NCBI RefSeq assembly: GCF_030406605.1
Contig: NZ_CP129104.1
Span: forward strand, 1,190,072 to 1,254,071
Source of the DNA: Curtobacterium sp. 458
GTDB taxonomy: Bacteria; Actinomycetota; Actinomycetes; Actinomycetales; Microbacteriaceae
Length of the DNA: 64,000 nt
Direction of reading: 5' to 3'
Part shown: piece by piece, positions 50,863 to 61,278 of the stretch
Position numbering within the stretch: the stretch's first letter is position 1
How the letters are laid out: each line of letters starts with the position of its first letter
Notes under the pieces: generated by a model
What the model saw: the letters and a program-made list of their open reading frames with translations, nothing else
What the model was told of the DNA's origin: nothing
The model's database searches: none
Translations under genes and position numbers: made by a program

Positions 50863-51675
50863 GTGACCGACGAGTGCATCCACGGTTTCCCCACCGAGCT
50901 CTGCGACATCTGTTCCCCCCGCCAGCGGGAGACCCCCGCTGAACCCACCGCCCCGGCACCCCGCCGGACCCGCATCACCACCGACCTCCGCTCAACGCCC
51001 GCTCCCGCGCGCGTTCCCGGCGGGCCGCTCCGCTCGGCCGTCCCGGACCTGCCCGAACCCCGCGTCTTCGCCTCGCTGCGGGCGCACCACGCGACCCACA
51101 TCGACAACCTGCCGGGCATCGTGTCGGACGGCGCGATCGTCGCCGCGACCGACGCGACGCCCGCCGTCGACGTCAGCTCGACGGACACCCGTGCCGCGCG
51201 TTCCGAGGCCGCGGCGCCGGACGGGTCGCCCGTCGCCGCCCACGTCACGTTCTCGCTGTCGCCCGACGCCACGCGCTGGGACGAGCTCCGCCGCGGTGCC
51301 GAGGGGGAGCGGTGGTCCGACGCCGCCCGCCGGACCCGCGCGACCGACTACGTCGTGCTCGTCGTGCCGGTGTCCGCGTTCGGCGCCTCGGTGATCGTGG
51401 CCGACCAGGACGCCGAGGCCGAGGACGTCCGGTTCGCCGTGGGCCCGGAGGCGGCGACGAACCTCATCCGCCGCACCGACTTCACCGACCCGGAGATGCA
51501 CGGCCTCGAGCTGCTCGCCGGGCCGAGCGTGCCGTTCTCGTCCGTCGCGGTGATCGGTGTCCCGAACGACCGCGCGCGGCAGCAGGTGAAGGCGATCCTC
51601 GCCGAGCACGGCGGCCACGCGCCCCGGGTCGCCGTCTTCCCGCCGTGGTTCGTGCCCCCGGTGACCGCCGAGTAG
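50863..51675 (+). CDS. DarT-like (DUF4433) ADP-ribosyltransferase candidate, no DarG beside it
   Basis: A 270-residue protein. The N-terminus has a small zinc-type motif CIHGF...CDIC (Cys5, His7, Cys14, Cys17) and a Pro-rich linker. From about residue 68 it matches the DarT fold: HATHIDNLPGIVSDGAIV (compare the ITHIDNLP-type NAD-binding start), HVTFSLSPD, and GLELLAGPSVPFSSVAVIGV with Glu216 where DarT has its catalytic glutamate. DarT modifies thymidine in single-stranded DNA and is normally paired with the macrodomain antitoxin DarG, which I do not see here. Activity is unproven. It starts at GTG 80 bases after the topoisomerase gene. Confidence 0.65.
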   Translation: MTDECIHGFPTELCDICSPRQRETPAEPTAPAPRRTRITTDLRSTPAPARVPGGPLRSAVPDLPEPRVFASLRAHHATHIDNLPGIVSDGAIVAATDATPAVDVSSTDTRAARSEAAAPDGSPVAAHVTFSLSPDATRWDELRRGAEGERWSDAARRTRATDYVVLVVPVSAFGASVIVADQDAEAEDVRFAVGPEAATNLIRRTDFTDPEMHGLELLAGPSVPFSSVAVIGVPNDRARQQVKAILAEHGGHAPRVAVFPPWFVPPVTAE

Positions 51676-51692
51676 GACTCGCGTCGCGAGTC
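51676..51692 (+). terminator. Short hairpin directly after the DarT-like gene
   Basis: GACTCGC (51676-51682) pairs with GCGAGTC (51686-51692) around GTC, immediately after the stop codon. Confidence 0.45.
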
Positions 51693-51719
51693 GGCCGCGT
51701 TCTCCAGGCCGCGTTCGTC

Positions 51720-51748
51720 GTGCCCTCCCGACCACGTCGGGAGGGCAC
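51720..51748 (+). terminator. Terminator of the DarT-like gene
   Basis: GTGCCCTCCCGAC (51720-51732) pairs exactly with GTCGGGAGGGCAC (51736-51748) around CAC. It also isolates the S10 operon from upstream transcription. Confidence 0.85.
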
Positions 51749-52221
51749 GCTGCGTGGCGGGGGCGGGTCGTGCCTCCAGGCCGGCCGATCCCCGCCGTTC
51801 CGGGGAAGTGCGCCGATCCCGACACGCCCGCGATCCGCGACACGCCCGGGTTGCACGGATGCCGTGCCTATGGGAGACTTGTCCGGTTCCGAATTCCGCA
51901 GGGCGTCCGCGCCCGCAGGATCACTGCTCTGGCAGTGCACAACCCCCTTGTTCAGCAGGGCTGGGTTGGGCCGCAGGCAGCAGAACACGATCGAATCCCC
52001 CGCGAAGCACGACGAGCACTGCTGTGCCCGGAGTGTGGGGGAAGCGACATGCCCACGCTGGACGGCCCAGGTCGCCCGCGCGGTTGACAGGAGAACAGCG
52101 GTCATCCCCAGTGGATGCGGCCGGTTGGTTCAGGTAAACGGCCTGGCCCGCAGGAATGCGGAGTGCAGGCGGCGTCAGGCGGCCCGAGAGGGTGCGCGGC
52201 GCAGAGAGGACAAAGAGACAC
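51749..52221 (+). promoter_or_regulatory. Long upstream/leader region of the S10 operon
   Basis: This 473-base stretch contains no convincing gene. TTGCAC (51850-51855) and GAGACT (51873-51878) are 17 bases apart and could be the promoter; an isolated TTGACA lies at 52083-52088 without a matching -10. If the first is right the leader is about 340 bases, long enough for a structured control region such as ribosomal-protein autoregulation. A CGTGCCTCCAGGCC motif lies at 51769-51782. Confidence 0.4.
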
Positions 52222-52530
52222 ATGGCGGGACAGAAGATCCGCATCCGGCTCAAGTCGTACGACCACGAGGTCATCGACACGTCGGCCCGGAAGATCGTCG
52301 ACACGGTGACCCGTGCCGGTGCGACCGTGGTCGGCCCGGTGCCGCTCCCCACCGAGAAGAACGTGGTCACCGTGATCCGTTCTCCCCACAAGTACAAGGA
52401 CTCGCGCGAGCACTTCGAGAAGCGCACGCACAAGCGGGTCATCGACATCGTCGACCCGACGCCGAAGGCCGTCGACTCGCTCATGCGACTCGACCTCCCG
52501 GCCGACGTCAACATCGAGATCAAGCTGTAA
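52222..52530 (+). CDS. rpsJ: Ribosomal protein S10
   Basis: The 102-residue S10, opening [19 protein letters not shown] and containing [11 protein letters not shown] and [20 protein letters not shown]. It is part of the 30S head and also the NusE transcription factor. The start at MAGQ is chosen from the family; 22 further open codons upstream belong to the leader. First gene of the S10 operon. Confidence 0.98.
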   Translation: MAGQKIRIRLKSYDHEVIDTSARKIVDTVTRAGATVVGPVPLPTEKNVVTVIRSPHKYKDSREHFEKRTHKRVIDIVDPTPKAVDSLMRLDLPADVNIEIKL

Positions 52531-52542
52531 GGGGGCTGACCA

Positions 52543-53196
52543 ATGGCGAACTCCACCAAGACCGTCAAGGGCCTCCTCGGCAAGAAGCTCGGGATGACCC
52601 AGGTGTGGGATGAGAACAACAAGTTCATCCCCGTGACCGTGATCGAGGTCGGCCCGAACGTGGTCACCCAGATCCGCAACGTCGAGCGCGACGGCTACGA
52701 GGCGATCCAGATCGCCGCCGGTGCCATCGACCCGCGCAAGGTCAACAAGCCGACCGCCGGCCACTTCGAGGCCGCAGGCGTGACCCCGCGTCGCACCCTC
52801 ACCGAGATCCGTACCAACGACTCCGCTGAGTACACGCTCGGCCAGGAGCTCACCGTCGACACGTTCGAGGCGGGCCAGAAGGTCGACGTCGTCGGTACCT
52901 CCAAGGGCAAGGGCTTCGCCGGTGTCATGAAGCGTCACGGCTTCGCCGGCGTTTCCGCATCGCACGGTGCGCACCGCAACCACCGCAAGCCCGGTTCGAT
53001 CGGCGCCTCGTCGACCCCGTCGCGTGTCTTCAAGGGCATGCGCATGGCCGGTCGCATGGGTGGCGAGCGCGTGACCGTCCTCAACCTCACGGTGCACGCC
53101 GTCGACGCCGAGAAGGGTCTGCTGCTCGTCAAGGGCGCCGTCCCCGGTGCTCGTGGCCGCTCCGTCTTCGTCCGCACCGCCGTGAAGGGTAAGTGA
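52543..53196 (+). CDS. rplC: Ribosomal protein L3
   Basis: The 217-residue L3, an early 50S assembly protein that reaches the peptidyl-transferase centre. [35 protein letters not shown] and [19 protein letters not shown] are diagnostic. It starts 12 bases after rpsJ. Normal length. Confidence 0.98.
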   Translation: MANSTKTVKGLLGKKLGMTQVWDENNKFIPVTVIEVGPNVVTQIRNVERDGYEAIQIAAGAIDPRKVNKPTAGHFEAAGVTPRRTLTEIRTNDSAEYTLGQELTVDTFEAGQKVDVVGTSKGKGFAGVMKRHGFAGVSASHGAHRNHRKPGSIGASSTPSRVFKGMRMAGRMGGERVTVLNLTVHAVDAEKGLLLVKGAVPGARGRSVFVRTAVKGK

Positions 53197-53198
53197 TC

Positions 53199-53858
53199 AT
53201 GGCCACCGAGACCGCAACCACGATCGACGTCCTCGACGCGACCGGGGCCGTCGCCGGCAGCATCGAGCTGCCCGCCGCGCTCTTCGACGTCGAGACCAAC
53301 GTCCCGCTGATCCACCAGGTCGTCACCGCGCAGCTCGCCGCCGCGCGTCAGGGCACCCACAAGACCAAGAACCGCGGCGAGGTCCGCGGCGCCGGTCGCA
53401 AGCCGTTCAAGCAGAAGGGCACCGGCCGCTCCCGTCAGGGCTCGGTCCGCGCTCCGGAGCACACCGGCGGTGGCGTCGTCCACGGACCGACCCCGCGCGA
53501 CTACTCGCAGCGCACCCCGAAGAAGATGATCGCCGCTGCTCTGCTCGGCTCGCTCTCGGACCGCGCCCGCGGTGGCCGCATCTCCGCGGTGGAGTCCTTC
53601 GTCCCGGCCGAGGTGCCGTCGACCAAGACCGCCCGCACGCTCCTCGAGAAGGTCGCGCCCGTCAAGAACGTGCTCGTCGTGCTCGAGCAGGACGACGAGC
53701 TCACGCTCAAGTCGATCCGCAACCTGCCGGGTGTCCACGCACTCTCGTACGGCCAGCTCAACGCCTACGACGTGCTCAAGTCCGACGCCCTCGTCTTCAG
53801 CAAGAGCGCACTCGACGCCTTCATCGCGTCGAAGTCCGCGAAGGAGGTCTCCGCATGA
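53199..53858 (+). CDS. rplD: Ribosomal protein L4
   Basis: The 219-residue L4 of the exit tunnel. The extended loop [20 protein letters not shown] and [12 protein letters not shown] are present. ATG at 53199 is chosen over an in-frame GTG two codons earlier, which overlaps the rplC stop. The stop overlaps the rplW start (ATGA). In some bacteria L4 represses its own operon; no such structure is proven here. Confidence 0.97.
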   Translation: MATETATTIDVLDATGAVAGSIELPAALFDVETNVPLIHQVVTAQLAAARQGTHKTKNRGEVRGAGRKPFKQKGTGRSRQGSVRAPEHTGGGVVHGPTPRDYSQRTPKKMIAAALLGSLSDRARGGRISAVESFVPAEVPSTKTARTLLEKVAPVKNVLVVLEQDDELTLKSIRNLPGVHALSYGQLNAYDVLKSDALVFSKSALDAFIASKSAKEVSA

Positions 53859-54154
53859 GCGGCTTCAACAAGGACCCGCGCGACATCATCATCTCGCCGG
53901 TCGTCTCGGAGAAGAGCTACGGCCTGATCGACCAGGGCAAGTACACGTTCATCGTGGACCCCCGTTCGAACAAGACCGAGATCAAGCTCGCCATCGAGAA
54001 GATCTTCGACGTCAAGGTCGCGAGCATCAACACGCTGAACCGTCCGGGCAAGACCCGTCGCACGCGTTTCGGCATGGGCAAGCGCAAGGACACCAAGCGC
54101 GCCATCGTGACGCTCAAGTCCGGTTCGATCGACATCTTCACGGCTGTCGGCTGA
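53855..54154 (+). CDS. rplW: Ribosomal protein L23
   Basis: The 99-residue L23 at the tunnel exit, docking site for trigger factor and [24 protein letters not shown] and the loop [18 protein letters not shown] are conserved. Coupled to rplD by ATGA; rplB follows after 18 bases. Confidence 0.97.
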   Translation: MSGFNKDPRDIIISPVVSEKSYGLIDQGKYTFIVDPRSNKTEIKLAIEKIFDVKVASINTLNRPGKTRRTRFGMGKRKDTKRAIVTLKSGSIDIFTAVG

Positions 54155-54172
54155 GGACCAGAGGGATAAATC

Positions 54173-55012
<840 letters not shown>

Positions 55013-55023
55013 GAGTTCAGAAG

Positions 55024-55305
55024 ATGCCACGCAGTCTGAAGAAGGGCCCCTTCGTCGACGAGCACCTGCTCCGCAAGGTCGTCACGCAGAACGAGGCCAA
55101 CACCAAGAACGTGATCCGCACCTGGTCGCGTCGCTCGATGATCGTCCCGAACATGCTCGGGCACACGATCGCCGTGCACGACGGCCGCAAGCACATCCCG
55201 GTGTTCGTCACCGAGTCGATGGTCGGTCACAAGCTCGGCGAGTTCGCGCCGACCCGCACCTTCCGTGGTCACGTGAAGGACGACAAGAAGGGCCGTCGCC
55301 GCTAA
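55024..55305 (+). CDS. rpsS: Ribosomal protein S19
   Basis: The 93-residue S19 of the 30S head. [19 protein letters not shown] and [18 protein letters not shown] are conserved signatures. GGAGT lies before the ATG. 25 bases separate it from rplV. Confidence 0.98.
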   Translation: MPRSLKKGPFVDEHLLRKVVTQNEANTKNVIRTWSRRSMIVPNMLGHTIAVHDGRKHIPVFVTESMVGHKLGEFAPTRTFRGHVKDDKKGRRR

Positions 55306-55330
55306 CGCGGGGACGCAGAGGAGGAACGAA

Positions 55331-55723
55331 ATGGTGGAGTCGATCGCACGCGTGCGACACATCCGCGTCACGCCTCAGAAGGCCCGTCGCGTCATCGAGC
55401 TGATCCGCGGCAAGCAGGCCCACGAGGCGCTCGCCATCCTGAAGTTCGCGCCGCAGGCCGCTTCGGAGCCCGTGTACAAGCTGGTCGCCTCGGCGATCGC
55501 GAACGCCCGGGTGAAGGCGGACTCGACGAACAGCTTCCTCGACGAGCGCGACCTCTACGTGAGCCGCGTCTTCGTCGACGAGGGCACGACCCTGAAGCGG
55601 TTCCAGCCGCGTGCCCAGGGCCGCGCCTTCCGCATCAACAAGCGCACCAGCCACATCACGGTCGTCCTCGCGACGCCGGAAGAGGCTGAGGCCGCCGCGA
55701 CGAGCAAGAAGGCGAGCAAGTAA
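55331..55723 (+). CDS. rplV: Ribosomal protein L22
   Basis: The 130-residue L22, whose loop lines the exit tunnel. [20 protein letters not shown] and [20 protein letters not shown] (the loop region changed in macrolide resistance) are wild-type in appearance. The Ala/Lys tail is short. The stop overlaps the rpsC start (TAATG). Confidence 0.97.
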   Translation: MVESIARVRHIRVTPQKARRVIELIRGKQAHEALAILKFAPQAASEPVYKLVASAIANARVKADSTNSFLDERDLYVSRVFVDEGTTLKRFQPRAQGRAFRINKRTSHITVVLATPEEAEAAATSKKASK

Positions 55724-56520
55724 TGGGCCAGAAGGTCAACCCGTACGGCTTCCGTCTCGGGATCACGACGGACCACGTCTCGCACTGGTTCACCGACAGC
55801 ACCAAGGCCGGTCAGCGCTACGCCGACTACGTGGCCGAGGACATCAAGGTGCGCGAGTACCTGAAGAAGACCCTCGACCGTGCCGGCGTCGCCCGCATCG
55901 AGCTCGAGCGCACCCGTGACCGTGTCCGCGTGGACATCCACACGGCGCGTCCGGGCATCGTCATCGGTCGTCGCGGTGCCGAGGCCGAGCGCGTCCGCGG
56001 TGAGCTCGAGAAGCTCACCAAGAAGCAGATCCAGCTCAACATCCTCGAGGTCAAGAACCCCGAGACCGAGGCCCAGCTGGTCGCGCAGGGCATCGCCGAG
56101 CAGCTCTCCGCCCGTGTCGCGTTCCGTCGCGCCATGCGCAAGGGCCTGCAGGGTGCACAGCGCGCCGGCGCCAAGGGTGTCCGCATCCAGGTGTCGGGTC
56201 GTCTCGGCGGCGCCGAGATGTCGCGCTCGGAGTTCTACCGCGAGGGCCGCGTGCCCCTGCACACGCTCCGCGCGAACATCGACTACGGCTTCTACGAGGC
56301 CCGGACCACGTTCGGCCGCATCGGCGTGAAGGTCTGGATCTACAAGGGCGACATCACGAACAAGGAGCTCGCTCGCGAGCAGGCGAACCAGCGTTCGTCG
56401 CGCCCGGAGCGTCGTGGCGGCCCCCGTGGCGAGCGCGGCGACCGTCGTGGCGGCGACCGTGGCGGCCGTCAGCAGCAGGCCCCGCAGGACGCGCCGGCCG
56501 GCGCAGGAGTTGAGGCGTAA
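55723..56520 (+). CDS. rpsC: Ribosomal protein S3 with RG-rich tail
   Basis: The 265-residue S3, with an N-terminal KH domain ([20 protein letters not shown]) and C-terminal domain ([16 protein letters not shown] sequence and [15 protein letters not shown]). S3 guards the mRNA entry channel. The last 45 residues are an Arg/Gly-rich extension with repeated RRGGxRG units, longer than in E. coli (233 residues). It overlaps the rplV stop by one base. Confidence 0.97.
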   Translation: MGQKVNPYGFRLGITTDHVSHWFTDSTKAGQRYADYVAEDIKVREYLKKTLDRAGVARIELERTRDRVRVDIHTARPGIVIGRRGAEAERVRGELEKLTKKQIQLNILEVKNPETEAQLVAQGIAEQLSARVAFRRAMRKGLQGAQRAGAKGVRIQVSGRLGGAEMSRSEFYREGRVPLHTLRANIDYGFYEARTTFGRIGVKVWIYKGDITNKELAREQANQRSSRPERRGGPRGERGDRRGGDRGGRQQQAPQDAPAGAGVEA

Positions 56521-56522
56521 CC

Positions 56523-56942
56523 ATGCTTATCCCCCGTCGAGTCAAGCACCGCAAGCAGCACCACCCGAAGCGTTCGGGTCAGGCGACCGGTGGCACCAAG
56601 GTCAGCTTCGGCGACTTCGGTATCCAGGCGCTCACCCCGGCGTACGTGACCAACCGGCAGATCGAGTCCGCTCGTATCGCCATGACCCGTCACATCAAGC
56701 GTGGCGGCAAGGTCTGGATCAACATCTACCCGGACCGTCCGCTCACGAAGAAGCCGGCCGAGACCCGCATGGGTTCCGGTAAGGGTTCCCCCGAGTGGTG
56801 GGTCGCCAACGTCAAGCCGGGTCGTGTGCTCTTCGAGCTCTCCGGCGTCAACGAGGACATCGCCCGCGAGGCGTTGACCCGTGCAATCCACAAGCTGCCC
56901 CTCAAGGCACGCATCATCAAGCGCGAGGAGGGCGACGCATAA
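56523..56942 (+). CDS. rplP: Ribosomal protein L16
   Basis: The 139-residue L16, which helps position A-site t[38 protein letters not shown] and [19 protein letters not shown] are hallmark sequences. It starts two bases after rpsC and overlaps rpmC by one base. Confidence 0.98.
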   Translation: MLIPRRVKHRKQHHPKRSGQATGGTKVSFGDFGIQALTPAYVTNRQIESARIAMTRHIKRGGKVWINIYPDRPLTKKPAETRMGSGKGSPEWWVANVKPGRVLFELSGVNEDIAREALTRAIHKLPLKARIIKREEGDA

Positions 56943-57262
56943 TGGCGATCGGTTCCAAGGAGCTCCGTCCGACTGAGCTCGACACGTTCGAGAACGAGCG
57001 GCTCGCCGACGAGCTGAAGAAGGCCAAGGAGGAGCTGTTCAACCTCCGCTTCCAGTCGGCCACCGGCCAGCTGGAGAGCCACGGTCGTCTTCGTGCCGTC
57101 AAGCGCGACATCGCCCGCATCTACACCGTCCTCCGCGAGCGCGAGCTCGGCATCCGTGCCACCCCCGCGCCCGTCGAGACCGCCCCGAAGGCCAAGAAGT
57201 CGACGAAGAAGGCTGACAAGCCCGCCGAGTCGACCGAGGCCGAGACCGCCGAGGAGAACTGA
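56942..57262 (+). CDS. rpmC: Ribosomal protein L29 with Lys/Glu-rich tail
   Basis: A 106-residue L29. The two-helix core (about 1-70, [21 protein letters not shown]) is standard; a Lys/Ala/Glu-rich tail of about 35 residues is an actinobacterial extension of no known role. L29 sits at the tunnel exit next to L23. It overlaps rplP and rpsQ by one base each. Confidence 0.95.
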   Translation: MAIGSKELRPTELDTFENERLADELKKAKEELFNLRFQSATGQLESHGRLRAVKRDIARIYTVLRERELGIRATPAPVETAPKAKKSTKKADKPAESTEAETAEEN

Positions 57263-57546
57263 TGGCGAACGAAGAGAACACCTCCGCCGCCTCGACCCGC
57301 GGCTACCGCAAGACGCGCCGCGGCTACGTGACGAGCGACAAGATGGACAAGACCATCGTGGTCGAGGTCGAGGACCGCGTGAAGCACGCGCTCTACGGCA
57401 AGATCATCCGCCGCACGTCCAAGGTGAAGGCCCACGACGAGCTCGGCACCGCTGGTGTCGGCGACCTCGTCGTGATCAGCGAGACCCGTCCCCTCAGCGC
57501 CTCCAAGCGCTGGCGCCTGGTCGAGATCCTCGAGAAGGCCAAGTAG
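57262..57546 (+). CDS. rpsQ: Ribosomal protein S17
   Basis: The 94-residue S17, an early 16S rRNA binder with OB fold: [38 protein letters not shown] and [18 protein letters not shown]. The first 13 residues are a short polar extension. Last gene of the S10 operon; the gap to rplN is 31 bases with no terminator, so transcription probably runs on. Confidence 0.97.
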   Translation: MANEENTSAASTRGYRKTRRGYVTSDKMDKTIVVEVEDRVKHALYGKIIRRTSKVKAHDELGTAGVGDLVVISETRPLSASKRWRLVEILEKAK

Positions 57547-57577
57547 GCCCCCGCCTGCTTCGGAACAGGAGACAACA

Positions 57578-57946
57578 GTGATTCAGCAGGAATCCCGCCT
57601 GAAGGTCGCCGACAACACGGGTGCCAAGGAGATCTTGACCATCCGCGTGCTCGGCGGCTCGGGCCGTCGCTACGCCGGTCTCGGTGACGTCATCGTCGCC
57701 ACGGTGAAGGACGCCATCCCCGGCGGCAACGTGAAGAAGGGTGACGTCGTCAAGGCGGTCATCGTTCGCACCAAGAAGGAGACCCGTCGTCAGGACGGCT
57801 CCTACATCAAGTTCGACGAGAACGCGGCAGTGATCCTCAAGGCTGACGGCGACCCGCGCGGCACGCGCATCTTCGGTCCGGTCGGTCGTGAGCTCCGTGA
57901 CAAGAAGTTCATGAAGATCATCTCGCTCGCGCCGGAGGTGCTGTAA
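57578..57946 (+). CDS. rplN: Ribosomal protein L14
   Basis: The 122-residue L14 of the intersubunit face. [19 protein letters not shown] and ENAAVIL followed by [13 protein letters not shown] are diagnostic. GTG start after ACAGGAGACAAC. First gene of the spc group; rplX follows after three bases. Confidence 0.98.
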   Translation: MIQQESRLKVADNTGAKEILTIRVLGGSGRRYAGLGDVIVATVKDAIPGGNVKKGDVVKAVIVRTKKETRRQDGSYIKFDENAAVILKADGDPRGTRIFGPVGRELRDKKFMKIISLAPEVL

Positions 57947-57949
57947 GCC

Positions 57950-58309
57950 ATGGCGAACATCAAGAAGGGTGACCTCGTCGAGGTCATCACGGGCGCCACG
58001 CAGGAGCGTGGCGGCGACCGCGGCAAGCAGGGCAAGGTCATCGAGGTGCTCGTTGACTCGGAGCGCGTCGTCGTCGAGGGCGTGAACTTCGTCACGAAGC
58101 ACGTCCGCGTCGGCCAGACCCAGCGTGGTTCGAAGACCGGTGGCATCGAGCAGCACGAGGCTCCGATCCACGTCTCGAACGTCGCCATCGTCGACCCGAA
58201 GACCAAGAAGCCGACCCGCGTCGGCTTCCGTACCGAAGAGGTGGAGAAGGACGGCGTCAAGAAGACCGTCCGCGTCCGCTACGCCAAGAAGTCGGGTGAG
58301 AAGCTCTGA
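57950..58309 (+). CDS. rplX: Ribosomal protein L24
   Basis: The 119-residue L24, an assembly initiator of the 50S subunit. It has the KOW motif near the start ([20 protein letters not shown] then GKQGKVIEV) and [20 protein letters not shown]. The spacing insert in the KOW loop is usual for actinobacteria. The stop overlaps the rplE start (TGATG). Confidence 0.97.
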   Translation: MANIKKGDLVEVITGATQERGGDRGKQGKVIEVLVDSERVVVEGVNFVTKHVRVGQTQRGSKTGGIEQHEAPIHVSNVAIVDPKTKKPTRVGFRTEEVEKDGVKKTVRVRYAKKSGEKL

Positions 58310-58899
58310 TGACCGACACGACTGCCGCGCCGGCGACCAAGGTCGAGCCGCGCCTCAAGCAGAAGTACAAGAACGAGATCAAGGCTGCCCTCACCGAGCA
58401 GTTCGGGTACGCGAACGTCAACCAGGTCCCCGGCCTGGTCAAGGTCGTCGTGAACACCGGCGTCGGCGAGGCCGCTCGTGACTCGAAGATCATCGAGGGG
58501 GCCATCAAGGACCTCACGGCGATCACGGGTCAGAAGCCCCAGGTCAACATCGCTCGCAAGTCCATCGCGCAGTTCAAGCTGCGCGAGGGTCAGGCGATCG
58601 GTGCGCACGTCACCCTCCGCGGTGACCGCGCCTGGGAGTTCCTCGACCGCCTGATCTCCCTCGCCCTGCCCCGCATCCGCGACTTCCGCGGCCTCAGCGA
58701 CAAGCAGTTCGACGGGAACGGCAACTACACGTTCGGTCTCACGGAGCAGTCCGTGTTCCACGAGATCGACCAGGACCGCATCGACCGCGTGCGTGGCTTC
58801 GACATCACCGTCGTGACCACCGCGAAGTCGGACGACGAGGGCCGCGCGCTGCTCAAGCAGCTCGGGTTCCCGTTCCGTTCTGCCGAGCAGACGGTCTAA
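58309..58899 (+). CDS. rplE: Ribosomal protein L5
   Basis: The 196-residue L5, which binds 5S rRNA and P-site t[39 protein letters not shown] and [12 protein letters not shown] are conserved. It overlaps rplX by one base. In many Gram-positive spc operons S14 follows directly, but here a 150-base gap with a hairpin leads to rpsH. Confidence 0.97.
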   Translation: MTDTTAAPATKVEPRLKQKYKNEIKAALTEQFGYANVNQVPGLVKVVVNTGVGEAARDSKIIEGAIKDLTAITGQKPQVNIARKSIAQFKLREGQAIGAHVTLRGDRAWEFLDRLISLALPRIRDFRGLSDKQFDGNGNYTFGLTEQSVFHEIDQDRIDRVRGFDITVVTTAKSDDEGRALLKQLGFPFRSAEQTV

Positions 58900-58912
58900 G
58901 ATACTTCGGGCG

Positions 58913-58948
58913 GTGCGGGCCGGAGGATTCACGTCCTCCGGCCCGCAC
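58913..58948 (+). other. Hairpin between rplE and rpsH
   Basis: GTGCGGGCCGGAGGA (58913-58927) pairs exactly with TCCTCCGGCCCGCAC (58934-58948) around TTCACG, 13 bases after the rplE stop. It looks like a terminator or attenuator in mid-operon. The rest of the gap to 59050 has no gene, and no clear promoter is visible. Confidence 0.7.
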
Positions 58949-59049
58949 GCACGAACACACAGGTCTCCGGGAACCGCCCGGGGACCCCGATCGCTCAGGT
59001 CGGCATTCGTGGAACGGGTGTCGAAACCAGGCGAGAATGGATACGCATC

Positions 59050-59448
59050 ATGACGATGACCGATCCGGTCGCAGACATGCTGACCAGATTGCGGAACGCG
59101 AACTCGGCGCACCACGACGCCGTCTCGCTTCCCAGCTCCAAGCTGAAGAAGAACATCGCTGAGATCCTCAAGCGCGAGGGTTACATCAGCGAGTGGAAGA
59201 TCGAGGACGCCCGCGTCGGGCAGACCCTCACGATCGACCTGAAGTACGGCCCCGAGCGCGAGCGCTCGATCGCCGGCATCAAGCGCGTCTCGAAGCCGGG
59301 CCTCCGGGTCTACGCGAAGTCGACGGAGATCCCCCAGGTCCTCGGTGGCCTCGGCGTGGCGATCCTCTCGACGTCGTCCGGCCTCCTGACCGACCGCGAA
59401 GCCGAGCAGAAGGGCGTGGGTGGGGAAGTCCTCGCCTACGTGTGGTGA
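59050..59448 (+). CDS. rpsH: Ribosomal protein S8
   Basis: The 132-residue S8, a central 16S rRNA binder and, in E. coli, the translational repressor of the spc operon. [18 protein letters not shown] and [20 protein letters not shown] are hallmarks. ATG at 59050 is taken; ATG at 59056 is equally possible. rplF follows after six bases. Confidence 0.97.
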   Translation: MTMTDPVADMLTRLRNANSAHHDAVSLPSSKLKKNIAEILKREGYISEWKIEDARVGQTLTIDLKYGPERERSIAGIKRVSKPGLRVYAKSTEIPQVLGGLGVAILSTSSGLLTDREAEQKGVGGEVLAYVW

Positions 59449-59454
59449 TCGACA

Positions 59455-59991
59455 ATGTCTCGAATCGGACGTCTTCCCATCGACATCCCCGCCGGCGTGA
59501 CCGTCTCCATCGACGGCCAGAACGTGGCGGTCAAGGGCCCGAAGGGCGAGCTCGCGCTCGTCGTTGCTGAGCCCATCCAGGCCAAGGTCGAGGAGAACCA
59601 GGTCCTCGTCACCCGTCCGGACGACGAGCGCTCCTCGCGTTCGCTCCACGGCCTGACCCGCACCCTGATCGCGAACAACATCGTCGGTGTCACCCAGGGC
59701 TACTCCAAGGGCCTCGAGGTCGTCGGCACCGGTTACCGCGTGCAGGCGAAGGGCACCAGCGTCGAGTTCGCGCTGGGCTACTCCCACCCGATCACGGTCG
59801 AGGCGCCCGCAGGCATCTCGTTCGCCGTCGAGGGCAACAACAAGCTCACCGTGACCGGCATCGACAAGCAGGCCGTCGGCGAGGTGGCCGCCAACATCCG
59901 CAAGCTGCGCAAGCCCGAGCCCTACAAGGGCAAGGGTGTCCGCTACGCCGGCGAGATCGTGCGCCGCAAGGCCGGAAAGTCAGGTAAGTGA
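59455..59991 (+). CDS. rplF: Ribosomal protein L6
   Basis: The 178-residue L6 near the sarcin-ricin loop. [25 protein letters not shown] and [20 protein letters not shown] are typical. It begins six bases after rpsH. Confidence 0.98.
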   Translation: MSRIGRLPIDIPAGVTVSIDGQNVAVKGPKGELALVVAEPIQAKVEENQVLVTRPDDERSSRSLHGLTRTLIANNIVGVTQGYSKGLEVVGTGYRVQAKGTSVEFALGYSHPITVEAPAGISFAVEGNNKLTVTGIDKQAVGEVAANIRKLRKPEPYKGKGVRYAGEIVRRKAGKSGK

Positions 59992-59993
59992 TC

Positions 59994-60365
59994 ATGGCTC
60001 TCGGTATCCGAGGAAAGAGCAAGTCGGCCGCCAAGGCGCGCCGTCACAACCGACTCCGCAAGAAGATCACCGGCACCGAGGCGCGCCCGCGTCTGGCCGT
60101 CACGCGTTCGTCGCGTCACGTGTTCGTGCAGGTCATCGACGACGCGAAGGGTCACACCCTCGCCAGCGCATCGACGATGGAGGCCGACCTCCGCTCGTTC
60201 GACGGCGACAAGACCGCCAAGGCCCGTCGCGTCGGTGAGCTCCTCGCCGAGCGCGCGAAGGCCGCCGGCGTCGAGGCCGTGGTCTTCGACCGTGGTGGCA
60301 GCAAGTACGCCGGTCGCGTCGCCGCGATCGCCGATGGCGCCCGTGAAGGAGGGCTGAACCTGTGA
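59994..60365 (+). CDS. rplR: Ribosomal protein L18
   Basis: The 123-residue L18, binder of 5S r[23 protein letters not shown] and [20 protein letters not shown] are conserved. ATG at 59994 is preferred over an in-frame GTG at 59988 that overlaps the rplF stop. The stop overlaps the rpsE start (GTGA). Confidence 0.97.
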   Translation: MALGIRGKSKSAAKARRHNRLRKKITGTEARPRLAVTRSSRHVFVQVIDDAKGHTLASASTMEADLRSFDGDKTAKARRVGELLAERAKAAGVEAVVFDRGGSKYAGRVAAIADGAREGGLNL

Positions 60366-61093
60366 GCGACACCGCGAACACCACCAGCAACACCGCCAAG
60401 GAGACGACGACCGAGGCCGCGGCCACGGCCGAGCGTCCGGTCGAGACCGCCGCTGGCTCCGCGTCGAACAACCGCGACTCCGCCGACCAGCGCGGCCGTC
60501 GTGGCGGCGGGCGTGACCGTCAGCAGGGCCGCGACCGCAACAACCGCGGTGGCGACAGCCAGTTCCTCGAGCGCGTGGTGACCATCAACCGCGTCTCGAA
60601 GGTCGTCAAGGGTGGTCGTCGCTTCAGCTTCACGGCGCTCGTCGTCGTGGGTGACGGCAACGGCCTCGTGGGCGTCGGCTACGGCAAGGCCAAGGAGGTC
60701 CCGACGGCGATCTCCAAGGGCGTCGAGGAGGCGAAGAAGAACTTCTTCCGCGTCCCGCGCGTCGGCAACACCATCCCGCACCCGGTGCAGGGTGAGGCCG
60801 CTGCCGGTGTCGTGCTCCTGCGTCCGGCCGCTGCCGGTACCGGTGTCATCGCCGGTGGTCCGGTCCGCGCCGTGCTCGAGTGCGCCGGCATCCACGACGT
60901 CCTGAGCAAGTCGCTCGGCTCGTCGAACACCATCAACATCGTGCACGCGACCGTCGAGGCGCTGCAGCAGCTCGAGGAGCCCCGCGCGGTCGCAGTCCGC
61001 CGTGGCCTCGACGTCGACGCGGTCGTCCCGGCCCGTCTGCTGCGTGCCGAGGCCGCCGCAGCGCGTGCCGCGTCCGAGAAGGCAGGTGCGTGA
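60362..61093 (+). CDS. rpsE: Ribosomal protein S5 with disordered N-terminal extension
   Basis: A 243-residue S5. The double-stranded RNA-binding-like core starts near residue 68 ([20 protein letters not shown]) and includes KNFFRVPR and [15 protein letters not shown], important for decoding fidelity. The first 65 residues are Thr/Ala-rich then Arg/Gly/Asn/Gln-rich and disordered; E. coli S5 has only 167 residues in total. GTG start overlapping rplR; stop overlaps rpmD. Confidence 0.96.
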   Translation: MSDTANTTSNTAKETTTEAAATAERPVETAAGSASNNRDSADQRGRRGGGRDRQQGRDRNNRGGDSQFLERVVTINRVSKVVKGGRRFSFTALVVVGDGNGLVGVGYGKAKEVPTAISKGVEEAKKNFFRVPRVGNTIPHPVQGEAAAGVVLLRPAAAGTGVIAGGPVRAVLECAGIHDVLSKSLGSSNTINIVHATVEALQQLEEPRAVAVRRGLDVDAVVPARLLRAEAAAARAASEKAGA

Positions 61094-61278
61094 TGGCGAC
61101 GCTGAAGATCACGCAGACGAAGTCCGTTATCAGCGAGAAGCAGTACCAGCGCGACACGCTCCGCAGCCTGGGTCTCAAGCGCATCGGCCAGACGGTCGAG
61201 CGTGAGGACAACTCCCAGAACCGCGGGTACGTCGCGACGGTCGCGCACCTCGTGAAGGTCGAGGAGGTCGACGCATGA
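61093..61278 (+). CDS. rpmD: Ribosomal protein L30
   Basis: The 61-residue L30: [35 protein letters not shown] and a closing [10 protein letters not shown]. Typical length. It overlaps rpsE (TGATG) and rplO (ATGA), so the three genes are translationally coupled. Confidence 0.97.
   Translation: MATLKITQTKSVISEKQYQRDTLRSLGLKRIGQTVEREDNSQNRGYVATVAHLVKVEEVDA

Noticed and set aside
51770..52087. Small genes in the rpsJ leader
   Set aside because: Several short frames overlap in all directions but none has a ribosome site plus a sensible protein sequence.
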